Shown here piece by piece: positions 22,938-30,660 of a stretch of DNA of 46,313 nt. Under the pieces are notes generated by a model, which did not search any database, had not been told where the DNA came from, and saw only the letters and a list, made by a program, of their open reading frames with translations. Within the stretch, counting starts at the first letter, position 1, and the number at the start of each line of letters is the position of its first letter. Origin of the DNA: an uncultured Actinomycetes bacterium (GTDB taxonomy: Bacteria; Actinomycetota; Thermoleophilia; Miltoncostaeales; Miltoncostaeaceae); assembly GCA_903896045.1 (NCBI GenBank), contig CAITWD010000013.1:1-46313 (forward strand), given 5' to 3'. Both the position numbers and the translations under genes were made by a program.

Positions 22938-24034
22938 TCGAGATTCCGTCACAGCCGCTTGCCGAGAAAGTTCTTGCAGGAGCCTTTGCGGGTGGTCGGG
23001 TGCCACAGCAGTTGCTGTTTTTTGGGCCAGCGGGCAGCGGGAAGCGCCATGCCGCTCAGATGGTTGCCCGCGAGCTGATCGGCGTGGACCCTACGACCCC
23101 GATTTCGGCAATGCTCGATCTCTCGGTAATCCGCGCCTCTGGGGCGCAGATTCTGGTTGAGGATCTCGAGGATGGGCTCAAGGATTTGTCGACTCGTCCG
23201 GTGATTGGTCGTTGTCGGGTGGTCATCATTGATGGGGCCGAACGCCTGGGGGATGTGGCGGGTAATCGCGTCTTAAAGCCGCTTGAGGAACCCCCCGCGG
23301 GTGCCCATGTCATTCTGGTCACCGATCGCGCCGAGGATGTGCTCCCGACGATTCGTTCACGATGCATCCCCGTGCCATTTCGGACTCCCGGCTGGCGCCA
23401 TATCGCAGACGCCCTCGTTGCCGACGGCGTCCCTGAGGATCTGGCGGTCGTGCGCGCGAGGAGCCAAGGGGCGATGGCACTGATTGGTGATCCCTTTTGG
23501 CAGTCGATGCGCAGCATTGGCGTCGACCTTGGCCGTCGCATGTTGCATCCCGACGGGGTCACGGTTGCGGTCATCAATGAGACCCAAGCCCAGATGGAAC
23601 GAGCGGCAGCAGCGCACCCATCCGAGGAGCTCATCGCGTTACGGGCGGCCGCGGATGCCCTTGAGGGCAAACGCGGTGGGCGCACCGCGGCGAAAAAAGC
23701 CGAGGATCAGGAAAAGCGTGAGCGCCGCCGCCTCGTGACCGACGGATGGGCGACGGTGCTGACCGGTGCGGTCGGGGTGATCGCCGACGCGCTTGCCATC
23801 TCGCTTGGTGCAGACGGCGCAGTGCGCCATCCGGATCTTGTGGATGAGGTGCGGGCGGCAGCGGTGCCGCGTGAGGTGTGTCTGGCAATGTGTGAACAAA
23901 TCGAGGCGCAGCGCGCCGAGCTGGCACTGAACCCCACAGTTGATCTGGCCATGGAGGCGCTTGTGACCAAGATTGCGATGGTGCGCCGCGGGGACGAGCT
24001 CACCCTCAACGTTGCGGGACGACTGCCGTGGTAG
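22934..24034 (+). CDS. holB: DNA polymerase III delta' subunit
   Basis: A 366-residue clamp-loader subunit. The N-terminal AAA+ domain has QLLFFGPAGSGKRHAAQMVAREL (P-loop), RVVIIDGAERLGDVAGNRVLKPLEEPPAGAHVILVTDRAEDVLPTIRSRC (Walker B-like region, sensor 1 and the SRC motif), then a helical collar domain. The zinc-binding cysteines of E. coli delta' are absent, and a charged Lys/Arg/Glu-rich linker (about residues 235-262) is unusual. The start is GTG at 22934, overlapping the tmk stop (GTGA). Confidence 0.88.
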   Translation: MIEIPSQPLAEKVLAGAFAGGRVPQQLLFFGPAGSGKRHAAQMVARELIGVDPTTPISAMLDLSVIRASGAQILVEDLEDGLKDLSTRPVIGRCRVVIIDGAERLGDVAGNRVLKPLEEPPAGAHVILVTDRAEDVLPTIRSRCIPVPFRTPGWRHIADALVADGVPEDLAVVRARSQGAMALIGDPFWQSMRSIGVDLGRRMLHPDGVTVAVINETQAQMERAAAAHPSEELIALRAAADALEGKRGGRTAAKKAEDQEKRERRRLVTDGWATVLTGAVGVIADALAISLGADGAVRHPDLVDEVRAAAVPREVCLAMCEQIEAQRAELALNPTVDLAMEALVTKIAMVRRGDELTLNVAGRLPW

Positions 24035-24672
24035 ACGAGCCCACTGGCGCCCCGACTCCCAAGGGGGTGTGGGGATTTCGTGGTTTGGTGATCGGAGTGC
24101 TCGGGCTCGTGGCGATTGTGGTGGTTGCAGGAGGGCATGGGTTTCTCTCCGGCACAACAACCACAACTGCCGCCCAGCGCACCCTTGCACCCTTTCCCGG
24201 CTTTCCCGCCGCAACGCACACGCGACTGCAGTTGGGGACGAATGTGGGCCTCTACCCTGCATTTGCGGTACTTGCGCAAACCGCGAACACCGATTGGCAA
24301 CAACAGTTCGTTGCGGCAGAGGTGCCATGGCAGGACCCGCGGAACGCCGTCGATGTTGCACCCTTTCCTGCGGCCACGCAGCGCGCGCATCTCGTGCTGC
24401 TTGTCGGTACCTATCTTGGGCAGTGGGTCGGACAATTACTTGGCCTGACCGCGCAACTGAATATGCAATATATGCAGGGAAAAATTACCGCGTCAGAGCG
24501 CACACTGCGCACCAATCGGTTTGCTGCATGCCTTGCCGGTGCATGGGGGCGTTCGGTCATCGATCCGCTCAACCTCGCCCGTGTCGCACCCACCGATATG
24601 CGGGCCTGGATTCTTGTGGGAGCAGCCCGCGGGACCCCCCGCGAGTGCGCGGGAGCACTCAGCGCCGCATAA
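24028..24672 (+). CDS. membrane-anchored protein, possible inactive YpfJ-like metallopeptidase
   Basis: A 214-residue protein with one N-terminal helix (GLVIGVLGLVAIVVVAGG) and an exported domain. Several segments follow the neutral zinc metallopeptidase family (YpfJ, PF04228) in order: DWQQQFVAAEVPW (like the xxFWxxQFxxx block), HLVLLVGTYLGQWVGQLLGL where that family has AHExGHHVQxLLG, NRFAACLAGAWGRS (like LQADCLAGxWA), and a C-terminal GTPRECAGAL (like GxPxxC). The HExGHH zinc motif is replaced by GTYLGQ, so it should not be a peptidase. This relation is by eye only. The GTG start overlaps the delta' stop by 7 bases, placing it in the tmk-holB operon. Confidence 0.5.
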   Translation: MVDEPTGAPTPKGVWGFRGLVIGVLGLVAIVVVAGGHGFLSGTTTTTAAQRTLAPFPGFPAATHTRLQLGTNVGLYPAFAVLAQTANTDWQQQFVAAEVPWQDPRNAVDVAPFPAATQRAHLVLLVGTYLGQWVGQLLGLTAQLNMQYMQGKITASERTLRTNRFAACLAGAWGRSVIDPLNLARVAPTDMRAWILVGAARGTPRECAGALSAA

Positions 24673-24712
24673 CCTTTTATCGTCAGGTATTTGGGGTTTT
24701 GCATTTGACCGC

Positions 24713-24718
24713 TACCAT
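24713..24718 (+). promoter_or_regulatory. putative -10 box (TACCAT) before typA
   Basis: TACCAT follows the tmk-holB group by about 40 bases and precedes the typA start by about 70. A T/G-rich stretch at the right distance (24690-24695) is a poor -35. Confidence 0.3.
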
Positions 24719-24785
24719 CTGATCCGGCCGAGTATTTCGGGGCAGCCGGTCCCGAGGTTGTGTCGTGCCATACCCAGGGAGATTC

Positions 24786-26615
24786 GTGGCGCATAGAGAT
24801 GATCTGCGCAACGTTGCGATTGTTGCGCACGTTGACCATGGAAAGACCACGCTCGTCGATGCGATGTTGTGGCAAACAGGCGCATTTCGTGACAACCAAG
24901 AGGTTGCCACGCGGGTAATGGACTCCAATGACCTCGAGCGCGAGAAGGGGATTACGATCCTCGCCAAAAACACCGCCGTGCGGTACGGCGATGTGACGGT
25001 CAACATCCTCGATACCCCTGGGCACGCCGATTTTGGTGGCGAGGTTGAGCGCAGCTTGTTTATGGCCGATGGGGTTGCCCTGTTGGTGGATGCCTCAGAG
25101 GGCCCATTGCCCCAGACGCGGTTCGTGCTCTCAAAGGCCCTGTCGCATGGGTTGCCGGTGGTGCTGGTCGTCAACAAGGTCGACCGCCCCGACGCACGTG
25201 TCTCAGAGGTCGTCGATGAGGTCTACTCACTCTTTATCGAGCTCGACGCCGATGAATCGCAGATCGAATTTCCCATTGTGTATTGCAACGCAAAGGCCGG
25301 GCTTGCCTCGACCGATCCGAATGTGACGGGTGAGAACTTAAATCCCTTGTTCGACACCCTCTTGGCAGCAATTCCGGCGCCGGTGTATGAAGAGGATCAC
25401 CCCATGCAGGCATTGGTGACCAATCTGGACGCCTCGCCGTACCTGGGTCGTTTGGCGTTGTGTCGTGTGCGCCATGGTTGGATCAAGAAGGGGCAGCAGA
25501 TTGCTTGGTGTCGCGCCGATGGAACGATTGAGCGCGCTCGTGTGACCGAGCTCTTTTTGACTGAAGCCCTTGAGCGCGTCCCGGCAGAGCAGGCCGGACC
25601 AGGAGATCTGATCGCAGTCGCAGGCCTGGCTGATGTCACCATCGGTGACACCCTGGCCGACTTCGATGATCCTCGTCCATTGTCGGTGCTCAGCGTGGAC
25701 GAGCCGTCCATGTCGGTCACGATCGGCACCAACACCTCGCCGCTCGCGGGTCGCGATGGATCAAAACTCACCGCGCGAATGCTCTTTAGTCGCCTTGAGC
25801 AAGAGTTGGTCGGCAACGTGAGTCTTCGCGTGCTGCCCACTGAGCGCCCAGATACCTGGGAGGTCCAGGGGCGTGGCGAGTTGCAGCTGGCAATTCTCGT
25901 CGAGACCATGCGTCGTGAGGGATTTGAGCTCACCGTTGGCCGCCCACAGGTCGTGATTCGTGAGATCGACGGCAAGCGCCATGAGCCTGTCGAGCGATTG
26001 ATGATCGATGTGCCTGAGGACCACATGGGTGCCATCACCCAGTTGCTCGCGGCACGCAAGGGGCGCATGCAAGATGTTGGTAACCACGGCCATGGTTGGA
26101 CGCGCATGACCTATTTGGTCCCGACCCGTGGACTGATCGGGGTGCGGACGCAGCTCATGACCGAAACCCGCGGTACCGCAATTTTGCACCAGATCTTTGA
26201 GGGCTGGGAGCCGTGGCACGGGCAGATCAAGACCCGCAATAACGGCAGTCTTGTTTCGGATCGCTCCGGGGTGACCACCACCTTCGCATTGATGAGCTTG
26301 CAGGAGCGCGGTCAGTTGCTCGTCGGTCCGGGTGAGGATGTCTATGAGGGTGCAGTCATTGGCGAGCATCAGCGCGCCGATGATCTGGATGTCAACCCGA
26401 CCAAGGAAAAGAAGCTCACCAACATGCGCTCGTCAACGGCGGATGAATTGGTCCGACTGGACGCCTACCGGGTGCTCTCACTCGACGAGGCCCTTGAGCT
26501 CGTGAATGAGGATGAGTGTGTTGAAGTGACGCCGACACGCGTGCGTGTGCGCAAGGTCGAGCTCACCCAAACCGGGCGTGCCAAGAATGCGCGTCGTGCA
26601 AAAACCACCGTGTAA
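24786..26615 (+). CDS. typA: ribosome-binding GTPase TypA/BipA
   Basis: A 609-residue translational GTPase that assists 50S assembly and stress adaptation. G-motifs are intact: NVAIVAHVDHGKTTLVD, REKGITILAKNTAV, ILDTPGHADFGGEVER and VVNKVDRPDAR. The C-terminal part contains MRSSTADELVRL, diagnostic of TypA. The GTG at 24786 has GGGAG 4 bases upstream; a GTG seven codons earlier (24765) is possible. The YeiH-like gene follows after 33 bases on the same strand. Confidence 0.96.
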   Translation: MAHRDDLRNVAIVAHVDHGKTTLVDAMLWQTGAFRDNQEVATRVMDSNDLEREKGITILAKNTAVRYGDVTVNILDTPGHADFGGEVERSLFMADGVALLVDASEGPLPQTRFVLSKALSHGLPVVLVVNKVDRPDARVSEVVDEVYSLFIELDADESQIEFPIVYCNAKAGLASTDPNVTGENLNPLFDTLLAAIPAPVYEEDHPMQALVTNLDASPYLGRLALCRVRHGWIKKGQQIAWCRADGTIERARVTELFLTEALERVPAEQAGPGDLIAVAGLADVTIGDTLADFDDPRPLSVLSVDEPSMSVTIGTNTSPLAGRDGSKLTARMLFSRLEQELVGNVSLRVLPTERPDTWEVQGRGELQLAILVETMRREGFELTVGRPQVVIREIDGKRHEPVERLMIDVPEDHMGAITQLLAARKGRMQDVGNHGHGWTRMTYLVPTRGLIGVRTQLMTETRGTAILHQIFEGWEPWHGQIKTRNNGSLVSDRSGVTTTFALMSLQERGQLLVGPGEDVYEGAVIGEHQRADDLDVNPTKEKKLTNMRSSTADELVRLDAYRVLSLDEALELVNEDECVEVTPTRVRVRKVELTQTGRAKNARRAKTTV

Positions 26616-26648
26616 GGTGCCCGCCGCCCGCCGCATGCGCGAGTCTCG

Positions 26649-27680
26649 GTGATTACATGGTTGCGGCGCGGGTGCGCGCCGCGACCACTCGCCCGGGCCT
26701 GCGCGTCGGGTGCCCCAGGCGTGGGGATTGCGGTACTTATTGCCGTGATCGCCATTGGTGGTGCACATGTCATCCCCTTGGTGGGTGCGGCGGTGTTGGC
26801 GCTTGCCGTGGGGATCGTCGTGGCAACCATTCGCCGGCCACCCGCACGTTGTGCCCCGGGATTGAAATGGACCGGGCGCTATGTCTTACAAACGGCCATC
26901 GTCGTGTTGGGGGCGACCCTGCATATCGGCAATGTGCTGCGGGTGGGGATCGGCACATTGCCGGTGATGTTGGGCACCCTTGCCGTCGCCTTGTCGGTCG
27001 CATTTCTCGTCGGGCGCGCGCTGGGCATCGATGGACGTCTGCGCACGTTGATTGGTGTGGGAACCGGAATCTGTGGGGCGTCGGCCATTGGTGCGGTGTC
27101 CGGCGTGATCGCCGCCAGCGAGGCGGAGATTGCCTATGCCATCTCGACAATTTTTCTCTTCAATCTCGCCGCCGTGGTGATCTTTCCGCCGATCGGCCAC
27201 GCCCTTGGGATGAGCCAACATGGCTTCGGGCTCTGGGCCGGAACGGCAGTCAACGACACCAGTTCAGTGGTTGCCACCGCCTACTCCTACGGCCATCAGG
27301 CGGGGGTCTATGCGGTGATTGTCAAGCTCACGCGGACAACCCTGATCTTGCCGATCGTGGCGGTACTTGCCATTCGGGCACGCAGTGAGGCGCGTACGTC
27401 ACAGGGGCCGCACTGGGCGCGCACGATTCCCTGGTTTTTGTTGTGGTTCGCCGCCGCCGCGATCATCAACAGCCTTGGGTGGATCCCCGCATCGTGGTCG
27501 CAAGGGACTGCGAATGTGGCGATCGCCTTGATCACGGTTGCGCTCGCCGCAATTGGCCTTTCGACGCGCCTTGGCGATATGCGTCGGGTTGGGTACCGGC
27601 CGCTCCTGCTTGGCACGACCACCTGGGCCGCAGTGGCGGTGACCGGTTTAGTGTTGCAGTCAGTTCTGGGGTCGCTCTAG
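26649..27680 (+). CDS. YeiH-family putative membrane transporter
   Basis: A 343-residue polytopic protein of the UPF0324/Cons_hypoth698 (YeiH) family, with about ten hydrophobic helices. Family signatures are GVGTGICGASAIGAVSGVI and WAGTAVNDTSSVVATAYSYG. Members are labelled 'putative sulfate exporter' because some are induced with sulfonate metabolism; the substrate here is unknown. The start is a GTG with a weak ribosome site; the N-terminal ~20 residues (Arg/Ala-rich) are a likely cytoplasmic tail. It may be co-transcribed with typA. Confidence 0.88.
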   Translation: MITWLRRGCAPRPLARACASGAPGVGIAVLIAVIAIGGAHVIPLVGAAVLALAVGIVVATIRRPPARCAPGLKWTGRYVLQTAIVVLGATLHIGNVLRVGIGTLPVMLGTLAVALSVAFLVGRALGIDGRLRTLIGVGTGICGASAIGAVSGVIAASEAEIAYAISTIFLFNLAAVVIFPPIGHALGMSQHGFGLWAGTAVNDTSSVVATAYSYGHQAGVYAVIVKLTRTTLILPIVAVLAIRARSEARTSQGPHWARTIPWFLLWFAAAAIINSLGWIPASWSQGTANVAIALITVALAAIGLSTRLGDMRRVGYRPLLLGTTTWAAVAVTGLVLQSVLGSL

Positions 27681-27781
27681 CAAAGCGGTTGTGGGCGTCG
27701 CCAGAGGCCGTCTACTCGTATGATGCGCACCTGATGCGTCGCGCGCTGTGCGCGGTGTGGAGTGACATGACAGGAGTAGGT

Positions 27782-29986
27782 GTGCGCCCAGCTGATCAGT
27801 TGAGTCCGATCCCAACAGGGCCCTTTGCGCGCCTTGGGCGTTGGGTGGCGCGCCATCGCCGTGCGGTCATGCTCATCTGGCTTGTGCTCTTTTTGGTGCT
27901 TGCACCCTTTGCCTCACAGCTTGCGGGCAAATTGACCCAGGGCGGATTCCAGATCGCCGGCTCCACATCCGACAATGCGCGCGCGGTCATTGCGACACGC
28001 TTTGCCCACAACTATCCAGCAAGCATCACCGTGGTGCTCACCAGCCCAACCCTGGTTCCCAGCGATCCTGCATTTGCACACGTCATTGCCTCGACGGCAA
28101 CGACGCTCGCGCACCAGGGGGCCGTGGTCGGTGGTGTGATCACTCCCGCCCAGGACCCCACCCTTGCATTCCCCAAGGCCCATACCGCGCTGATCCAGGT
28201 GGGGCTCACTCAAGGAATCGATCAGGTGCTCAACCACATCGACACGATCATCTCGGCTGCCCAAGCCGAGTCGACCAGTCAGGTGCATGTGGGTGTCACC
28301 GGCGGACCCGCCATCTTCCGGGACTTTAATTCGGTCAACCAAAAGGACTTGGCGGTATCTGAGTCCGAGCAGGTCCCGTTGATCCTGTTGGTATTGGTGC
28401 TCTTTTTTGGCTCACTCTGGGCGGCGGGAATTCCGATTATCGCGACCGTTGCCGCCTTGATCTGCACCCTTGGGGCACTCTGGTTTTTGGCATCGGTGAT
28501 GAGCCTGTCGGTCTATGTGCAAAACGTCGTGCCGCTGATTGGGATTGGTGTCGGTGTCGACTACTCCCTGTTTATCGTCAGTCGTTTTCGTGATGAGTTG
28601 CATTCGGGCCACTCAGTTGTCGATGCGGTCACGATCACCGTCGGGCGCGCAGGCAAGGCGATTACCTTTAGTGGGATCTCTGTTGCTGTGGCGCTCGCCG
28701 GGATGTTTGCGGTGGGTGTGCCGATTTTCACCGGCTTTGCGGTGGGCACCATTGGGGTGGTGATCATGGCGGTTGCAGTCGGGATCACCTTGACTCCCGC
28801 GATCTTGGCGGCACTCGGCGATCGTGTCTTTCGGTGGGATGCCAGAGCTGCAACCAGGCGCCTATTCCGGCGCCCGGCGAAATCGCATGAGTCCACCAAC
28901 GAAGGGTTCTGGGAGCGCTGGGCGGATGCAGTCATGCGCCACCCATGGTTTGTGGTGATCTCGGTGACCGCCGTGCTCTTGGCGATCGCCTCCCCCGCGA
29001 TCACGATGCGCACCGGATCAAGTGGATACACCGCACTCCCGGCAGATACACCCGCGCGATCGGTCTCGGCGCAATTGGTTGCCGCCGCCGGTCCGGGCTC
29101 TGAGGACCCCTTCAGCGTGGTGGTGGATTCACCGACGGTGATTGCGCCTGGGGATCCCGCGATCGCACAGTTGATGGCACGTATTGCCAAAGATCCTGTC
29201 GTCGCATCGGTGAGCCCGCGGATCGGGTACTCGATCGATCACCGGGCTGCGGTCATTACCGTGACACCGACCCAAGGCGAAGATACCCAGGTCTCCCAAG
29301 ATCTCGCCGGCCGGATCGCCACGGTCTACGGCCCCGAGATCGGGGGTGGCACCAAGGTGTATGTCGGTGGTGCCGCGAGCGGGAATCGCGATTTCACCAA
29401 CACGGTCTCACAGAATTTGCCCATCGTGATCACCCTGGTCATGGGGCTGACCTTCCTGGTGCTTCTGGTGCTGTTTCGATCGGTACTTTTGCCACTCAAG
29501 GCAGTGGTGATGACGTTGTTGTCGGTACTTGCCGCCTATGGAGTGCTGGTCGCGGTCTTCCAGTGGGGATGGGCCGATTCGCTCTTTGGATTCCATCACC
29601 TCGGGCATGTCACCAACTGGGTACCCCCATTTTTGTTTTCCATCCTTTTTGGTCTGTCGATGGACTACGAGGTCTTTCTGCTGGCGCGTATTCGTGAGCG
29701 CCGTGACCAGGGAGCAACCGATCGCGAAGCGGTGGCATACGGCTTGGCTCACACCGCACGAATCATCAGCTACGCAGCGCTCTTGATGATCATCGTCTTT
29801 GGGCTGTTTTTGTCGAACCGCCTCGTGCCACTCAAGGAGCTCTCACTCGGTCTGGCGATCGCAATCTTCTTGGATGCCACACTGGTGCGCTTGCTGCTGG
29901 TCCCGGCATTTATGCGCCTTGCGGGCAAGTGGAACTGGTGGCTCCCAGGATTTTTGGACCGCATCATTCCGGTGATCGAGGAGTAG
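27782..29986 (+). CDS. MMPL/RND-family membrane transporter
   Basis: A 734-residue transporter of the MMPL family, which moves lipids or hydrophobic compounds out of the cell. It shows the internal duplication of the family: a first helix (MLIWLVLFLVLAP), an extracytoplasmic domain, a bundle with GIGVGVDYSLFIVSRFRDEL, then a second half with FLVLLVLFRSVLLPLKAV and FGLSMDYEVFLLARIRERRDQG. The two D-Y pairs are the proton-relay residues. AGGAG lies 5 bases before the GTG at 27782; an ATG 16 codons upstream lacks this. A TATGAT at 27719-27724 may be the -10 box. No regulator or lipid-synthesis gene is adjacent. Confidence 0.92.
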   Translation: MRPADQLSPIPTGPFARLGRWVARHRRAVMLIWLVLFLVLAPFASQLAGKLTQGGFQIAGSTSDNARAVIATRFAHNYPASITVVLTSPTLVPSDPAFAHVIASTATTLAHQGAVVGGVITPAQDPTLAFPKAHTALIQVGLTQGIDQVLNHIDTIISAAQAESTSQVHVGVTGGPAIFRDFNSVNQKDLAVSESEQVPLILLVLVLFFGSLWAAGIPIIATVAALICTLGALWFLASVMSLSVYVQNVVPLIGIGVGVDYSLFIVSRFRDELHSGHSVVDAVTITVGRAGKAITFSGISVAVALAGMFAVGVPIFTGFAVGTIGVVIMAVAVGITLTPAILAALGDRVFRWDARAATRRLFRRPAKSHESTNEGFWERWADAVMRHPWFVVISVTAVLLAIASPAITMRTGSSGYTALPADTPARSVSAQLVAAAGPGSEDPFSVVVDSPTVIAPGDPAIAQLMARIAKDPVVASVSPRIGYSIDHRAAVITVTPTQGEDTQVSQDLAGRIATVYGPEIGGGTKVYVGGAASGNRDFTNTVSQNLPIVITLVMGLTFLVLLVLFRSVLLPLKAVVMTLLSVLAAYGVLVAVFQWGWADSLFGFHHLGHVTNWVPPFLFSILFGLSMDYEVFLLARIRERRDQGATDREAVAYGLAHTARIISYAALLMIIVFGLFLSNRLVPLKELSLGLAIAIFLDATLVRLLLVPAFMRLAGKWNWWLPGFLDRIIPVIEE

Positions 29987-30660
29987 CCGACCAGGCATTG
30001 ATTGCGGTGGTGCGAGCGCGTCTGAGAAGGAGCGTTCCTCGCGCCACCGCGCGATGAGATGAACGAGGGGCGAACACTGCATCCGTATCTGCGGTGTGAG
30101 TGCGGCAATATTGCACTGCATACACCCAATCACTCGCACTCTTGATTTCGGTGCATCTCGCCTGAAACCGCTCCGTGAGCGTCACTGTGCCGGCGTGAAA
30201 TGGTCCCAGAACGCACAAATCCCGGTACCACAATTCTGATGCGTCAGAGTGAGATACCGGGATTTGCTGTGTTATTTGACTTCAATGCACCTCAGTCGGT
30301 GGAGGTCTCCTTCACGGGACGATGATTTCATCTCGCTGTCGTTCATGGTGCGTGTTCCGTTGGTCGTCTTTCGCTCCAGAGCGCAGGGACCGCACTTGGC
30401 GTGATACGAAGGGCTCCTAGCCCGGCCCACCGGCAACGCAATGCGTGACGGAGCGGCACAACTGCACACGTAAGTACCTTCGAGCGCTGGATGCCGAGGA
30501 CGACTCGGCGAGTGAAATATCAAGGTCCATTTGATGGTGCGTCTTTGACGTTAGACCCCTTTTTGTCGACCGCATATCCGGAAAATCCCCCAGTACGAGT
30601 GATATCTGCGCTACGTGCGGGAAAACGGCGCCTGGGTATGGCCGACCTCGCCACGATTGC
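29987..30660. other. 674-bp stretch without a convincing gene
   Basis: No frame here has a ribosome site, a recognisable product or coding-like composition. The last part of a minus-strand frame (30272-30523) is Arg/Ser/Pro-rich and probably non-coding. The stretch contains the compound hairpin at 30216-30266 and is the 3' flank of the relaxase gene. Confidence 0.6.
30216..30266. repeat. compound hairpin, 12-bp outer stem, resembles the 18629 terminator
   Basis: CAAATCCCGGTA (30216-30227) pairs perfectly with TACCGGGATTTG (30255-30266). The 27-base loop holds an inner 5-bp hairpin, TCTGA-TGCG-TCAGA. It is 230 bases from the MMPL stop and 400 from the relaxase stop, far for a terminator. Its arms and flanks match the hairpin at 18629-18665 (CGCACA before, CTGTGT after). 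Confidence 0.6.

Noticed and set aside
30272-30523. 83-codon minus-strand frame downstream of the relaxase
   Set aside because: No ribosome site, no recognisable motif, composition like non-coding DNA.
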